Origin: MnTg04 sp036443455
GTDB taxonomy: Bacteria > Pseudomonadota > Gammaproteobacteria > Steroidobacterales > MnTg04
Direction: 5' to 3'
Assembly: GCA_036443455.1 (NCBI GenBank)
Contig: JAZFYI010000154.1
Location: forward strand, 1-9,124
Length of the DNA: 9,124 nucleotides
A program made the translations under genes and the position numbers. The notes beneath the pieces are model-generated. The model was not told where the DNA came from. It saw nothing but the letters and a program-made list of their open reading frames with translations, and made no database searches. Positions 6,718 to 9,124 of the stretch are shown piece after piece; position 1 is the first letter of the stretch; each line of letters begins with the position of its first letter.

Positions 6718-7643
6718 ACGAGCACGCCCACAAAGCGGATGCACTGGCGGCACTGGCTGAAAGGGCCGGTAGCAACCTGCGGGCGGTGATTTTTTTCGGC
6801 TCTCACCTGGTGAATTCAACGCCGGGCCAGCATAGCGCCGCCGATTGGGTTGTCGTCGTTGACGAATACCGCGCGTTTTATCGTAAATTCAGCGCCTGGT
6901 TCGACTACCCGGCCGGCCTGGTCGCCTGGCTGAATCGGCTGCTGCCACCCAATGTTATCCATATTCCAGCTGCGAGCGGGGCAGGCATAAAGGCCGTGGT
7001 GATCAGTGAAAAGGATTTTGCGCAAGCGATGAGTGCGCGCGCCAGGGACCACTTCTGCAAGGGGCGCCTGGTTCAGAAAGTGGAAGTCATTTATGCGCGC
7101 GACGATAAGATCGGCGAACGGGTTAATCAGCGGTTGCTGGATGCACGTATGGACACGCTGAGCTGGGTGCCACTTTATGCGAATGGGGAATTTACCGTCG
7201 AGTCCTATTGCCTGGCCATGATGCAAACATCGTATGGCGCCGAAATCCGCCCCGAATCGGGCGGGCGGGTGCTAGAAGTCATCGCCCAGCAACAAGCTTC
7301 GCTGATCGAATCGTTCCAGCCGGTACTGGATGCCGGCGTCGAACAAGGCGTGCTCGAGCAGGACGGGCAGGAATACCGCTTGAGCCAGGCTCCCGGCAAG
7401 GCGCAAAAATGGCGCTGGCGATGGTATTTCCGCAAGTCGAAAATTCGCGCAACGCTACGCTGGCTCAAATACGTAATAACTTTTGCCGGCTGGCCCGACT
7501 ACATAGTCCGCAAACTGGAACGCCGATCCGGGATCAAAGTCGAACTGACCGATGCAGAACGGCGCTGGCCATTGCTGCTGATGTGGCCCAAGATCATCAG
7601 GAATTTTGTCCGCCTGCAGCGGAGCAAAAAGGAGCAGCGATAA
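6714..7643 (+). CDS. TAM41-like (CDP-diacylglycerol synthase-type nucleotidyltransferase) protein
   Basis: A 309-residue protein starting at TTG 6714 within the TTGA overlap with the acyltransferase stop; no early in-frame ATG is present. The N-terminal part has a nucleotidyltransferase pattern: AVIFFGSHL with GS at 29-30, then SAADWVVVVDEYRAFY, whose D44, D50 and E51 align well with the 'GS...iDfvfvVDD..wh' core of mitochondrial TAM41. Further agreement follows: KGRLVQKVEVI (116-126, like 'aGRlhKPV'), WVPLYANGEFTVESY (151-165), the SYG at 173-175 (like 'lSY.GD.Rm'), and a basic C-terminal domain after residue 230. TAM41 proteins make CDP-diacylglycerol from phosphatidate and CTP and are peripheral on membranes. 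The TAM41 assignment is from remembered motifs, not a search. Coupling to a PlsC-type gene, whose product phosphatidate is the TAM41 substrate, independently supports it. The alternative is an uncharacterised nucleotidyltransferase. Confidence 0.62.
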   Translation: MNEHAHKADALAALAERAGSNLRAVIFFGSHLVNSTPGQHSAADWVVVVDEYRAFYRKFSAWFDYPAGLVAWLNRLLPPNVIHIPAASGAGIKAVVISEKDFAQAMSARARDHFCKGRLVQKVEVIYARDDKIGERVNQRLLDARMDTLSWVPLYANGEFTVESYCLAMMQTSYGAEIRPESGGRVLEVIAQQQASLIESFQPVLDAGVEQGVLEQDGQEYRLSQAPGKAQKWRWRWYFRKSKIRATLRWLKYVITFAGWPDYIVRKLERRSGIKVELTDAERRWPLLLMWPKIIRNFVRLQRSKKEQR

Positions 7644-7686
7644 AACCGATCCGGGATAGCTTTTGCTGGCGTCGGGATCGCTGCGG

Positions 7687-8916
7687 TCAAGCGGCCAGCC
7701 GTTCGATAGCTTCCAGCAAGCGGTCGATCTCGCTCCTGGTGTTGTACATCGATACGCCCATCCGTATCAGCCCGCCGCTTTCGGACAGGCCGAGCAATTC
7801 GACGACCCGCTGGGCATAAAAATGCCCCTGCCAAAGGCAAAAACCCTGCGCGCCCAGATTTTTTACGGCGTCGTCGGTGGATATTTTGCCGGAAGTGATC
7901 GAAACGGTGGGAGATCGAGGCTTAGCCGAAAAATCAGGCCCCCAGATCCTGACCCCCGGAACAGCCGAGACACGCTGACAATAGTAGGCTGCCAGCTCAT
8001 GCTCGTAGGCATAGATTTGCCCCATTGCATCGGTCAACCGCTCTCGAAGATTGTTTCCCTGACCCCAGCTGGCGATGTATTCAATCGCGGCCGCGATCGA
8101 TACGATTGCCGCGTGGTTCAGTGTGCCGGTTTCAATCCGGTATGGCGCAGCGGGACTCTGCGTGCACAACCTGTTGGTCGTCAGGGTATCCAGCAGACCA
8201 GGCCGGGTATAAAGAATTCCGACATGCGGCCCATAGAACTTGTACGCCGAGCAAAGCAGGAAATCGGGATCCATCGCCTGCACATCGAGAGCGATATGCG
8301 GCGCGTAATGTACCGCGTCCACCAGCATCCATGCGCCGACCTCGCGGCTCAGTTTGCGGGCCAGCGAAAGATCGTTGACCGTACCCAGCGCGTTTGAAGA
8401 CGCGTTGAGCGCCACCAGCCGGGTACGCTCGTTAATCTTGCTGCGCAGGTCATCGGGATCGAAATAACCCTGCTTATCGATGGCGATCGCGCGGATCGTC
8501 ACGCCGCGATCCCGCAGTTGCAGCCACGGGCCGCGATTGGCTTCGTGATCCAGCGCAGTGATCACCACTTCATCGCCATCCCCCCAGAGCCTCGAGAACG
8601 CATCACTGAGGGAGAAAGCCAGCGTGGTCATGTTGGCGCCAAATGAAATACTGGCAGCTTCGGACGCGCCGATAAAAGTTGCGACTTTCTCGCGGGTACG
8701 CCACATGGCTTCCTCGAGATCCCTGGAGGTGACAAATTCGCCGCCGGTATTGGTGTTGAACATCCGGTAGGCGTGATTCTGCGCGTCGATGACCGGGCCG
8801 GGTACCTGGGTGCCCGCCGGTCCATCCAGAAAGGCCAGTGGCTGACCATCGAGCGAGCGCGACAATGCCGGGAAGTCCTCTCTTGCCCTGAGGCACTGTT
8901 CGTTTGTATAGGGCAT
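7687..8916 (-). CDS. Class V aminotransferase / cysteine desulfurase-like protein
   Basis: A 409-residue PLP enzyme of the cysteine-desulfurase-like class V family (VC1184-like subfamily by recall). Visible signatures: FLDGPAGTQVP (29-39), NTGGEFVTS (56-64), ALDHEANRGPW with H123 (121-131), LVDAVHYAPH (198-207; D200 binds the pyridine nitrogen), SAYKFYGPHVG with Schiff-base K226 (223-233), IETGTLNH (261-268), and GFCLWQGHFYAQR (358-370). The start is ATG 8916, preceded by an excellent AAGGAG (8927-8922) with a 5-base spacer; the frame stays open up to 9030 but there it reads through the mobile element. True desulfurase activity is not proven: many such proteins act as lyases, racemases or desulfurases on other substrates. 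It converges with the TAM41-like gene (43-base gap) and is a separate transcription unit, so a role in the lipid block is not implied. Confidence 0.88.
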   Translation of the reverse strand: MPYTNEQCLRAREDFPALSRSLDGQPLAFLDGPAGTQVPGPVIDAQNHAYRMFNTNTGGEFVTSRDLEEAMWRTREKVATFIGASEAASISFGANMTTLAFSLSDAFSRLWGDGDEVVITALDHEANRGPWLQLRDRGVTIRAIAIDKQGYFDPDDLRSKINERTRLVALNASSNALGTVNDLSLARKLSREVGAWMLVDAVHYAPHIALDVQAMDPDFLLCSAYKFYGPHVGILYTRPGLLDTLTTNRLCTQSPAAPYRIETGTLNHAAIVSIAAAIEYIASWGQGNNLRERLTDAMGQIYAYEHELAAYYCQRVSAVPGVRIWGPDFSAKPRSPTVSITSGKISTDDAVKNLGAQGFCLWQGHFYAQRVVELLGLSESGGLIRMGVSMYNTRSEIDRLLEAIERLAA

Positions 8917-8921
8917 CTCTA

Positions 8922-8927
8922 CTCCTT
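8922..8927 (-). promoter_or_regulatory. Shine-Dalgarno site AAGGAG for the class V aminotransferase
   Basis: AAGGAG on the minus strand is followed by TAGAG and then ATG at 8916. It fixes the start at 8916 rather than at codons farther upstream that lie inside the repeat element. The element's left boundary is only 12 bases upstream of this site. Confidence 0.8.
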
Positions 8928-8935
8928 GGTCGAGC

Positions 8936-9094
8936 CTAGCAGGGTGTTGAAAAAGCCTCATGCGGCACAATCCGGCGTTAAAAATCGGCTCACAATGCGG
9001 GGCCGCGCAGCGGCAAACTGGCGTGTACACTGCGCTTGCTCACCACAATTGCCTTGTCTTGCACTCGCCTGAGACTTTTTCAACAGCCTGCTAG
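8936..9094. repeat. Flanking CTAG direct repeats plus terminal inverted repeats (25 bp with flanks)
   Basis: Including the palindromic CTAG flanks, the two ends form a 25-base inverted repeat with two mismatches. Because CTAG is its own reverse complement, it can be read either as a target-site duplication or as part of the inverted repeat; this leaves a boundary uncertainty of 4 bases at each end. Confidence 0.7.
8940..9090. mobile_element. 151-bp MITE-like non-autonomous element with 21-bp terminal inverted repeats
   Basis: The ends CAGGGTGTTGAAAAAGCCTC(A) at 8940-8960 and, on the opposite strand, CAGGCTGTTGAAAAAGTCTC(A) from 9090 back to 9070 match at 19 of 21 positions. CTAG sits immediately outside both ends (8936-8939 and 9091-9094), consistent with a 4-base target duplication of the YTAR type used by IS5-group elements. 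'GCTGTTGAAAAAGTC'-type ends are common at bacterial insertion-sequence termini. The 109-base interior has no transposase coding capacity, but holds a short perfect hairpin (GCCGC-GCA-GCGGC, 9002-9014) near its centre. It sits directly upstream of the aminotransferase gene. The family assignment is inference, and it could instead be a decayed IS with a deleted interior. Confidence 0.75.
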
Positions 9095-9124
9095 TTGCTC
9101 CGCGAGCTGGTCGCCGGCAATTTC

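Noticed and set aside
7647..7680. Inverted repeat CGATCC...GGATCG in the convergent gap, as a bidirectional terminator
   Set aside because: Only 6 base pairs with a 22-base loop and no T-run on either strand; too weak to call.
7663..8397. Long plus-strand open frame opposite the aminotransferase gene, and a similar one at 373-1098 opposite the transporter
   Set aside because: Both lie antisense to genes with clear family motifs, have low-complexity Arg/Gln/Pro-rich composition and no recognisable domain; they are by-products of the G+C-biased codon pattern.
8917..9030. Longer aminotransferase starting at 9030
   Set aside because: The extra 38 residues are encoded by the mobile element; the ATG at 8916 has a strong AAGGAG and matches the family N-terminus.
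1..9124. CRISPR array, tRNA, rRNA, phage or toxin-antitoxin genes
   Set aside because: Nothing on either strand shows regular spaced repeats, tRNA cloverleaf signatures or related protein motifs.

Overview
The window is gene-dense bacterial DNA of moderately high G+C with short or overlapping gene junctions. Protein types and codon use suggest a proteobacterium, probably a gammaproteobacterium; this is inference, since no rRNA or other marker gene is present.

Layout. Positions 1-5844 are a run of seven minus-strand genes that looks like one operon. Read 5' to 3' it holds: an alpha-oxoamine synthase of the serine palmitoyltransferase (SPT)/AONS type (5844-4540), an acetoacetate-decarboxylase-fold protein that appears to lack the catalytic lysine (4549-3887), a diacylglycerol/sphingoid-type lipid kinase (3935-2973), a VTT/TVP38-type membrane protein (2960-2409), a two-domain cupin (2369-1575), a neurotransmitter:sodium symporter (NSS) family transporter interrupted by an in-frame TGA (1569-256), and the N-terminus of an isopenicillin-N-synthase-like 2OG-Fe(II) oxygenase that runs off the window (256-1). 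Diverging from this, on the plus strand, are a PlsC-type acyltransferase (5944-6717) and, overlapping it by 4 bases, a protein resembling TAM41 CDP-diacylglycerol synthase (6714-7643). A plausible sigma70-like promoter for this pair lies in the 99-base divergent gap. Converging on the pair is a class V aminotransferase/cysteine-desulfurase-like gene (8916-7687). Just upstream of its ribosome binding site is a 151-bp MITE-like element (8940-9090) with 21-bp terminal inverted repeats and flanking CTAG.

How the genes may work together (inference). The central block is lipid-centred. PlsC would make phosphatidate, the TAM41-like protein would activate it to a CDP-lipid, the kinase would phosphorylate a lipid alcohol, the VTT protein would act in the membrane, and the SPT/AONS-type enzyme would condense an amino acid with an acyl thioester into an aminoketone. 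The amino-acid-type transporter and the two putative oxidative or metal enzymes (cupin and 2OG oxygenase) could supply or tailor a substrate. No ceramide synthase or ketosphinganine reductase is visible here, so a standard sphingolipid pathway is not shown. The arrangement could be an unrecognised aminolipid or acyl-aminoketone pathway. No tRNA, rRNA, CRISPR array or intact insertion sequence was found, and there is no gene-free stretch longer than about 210 bases.
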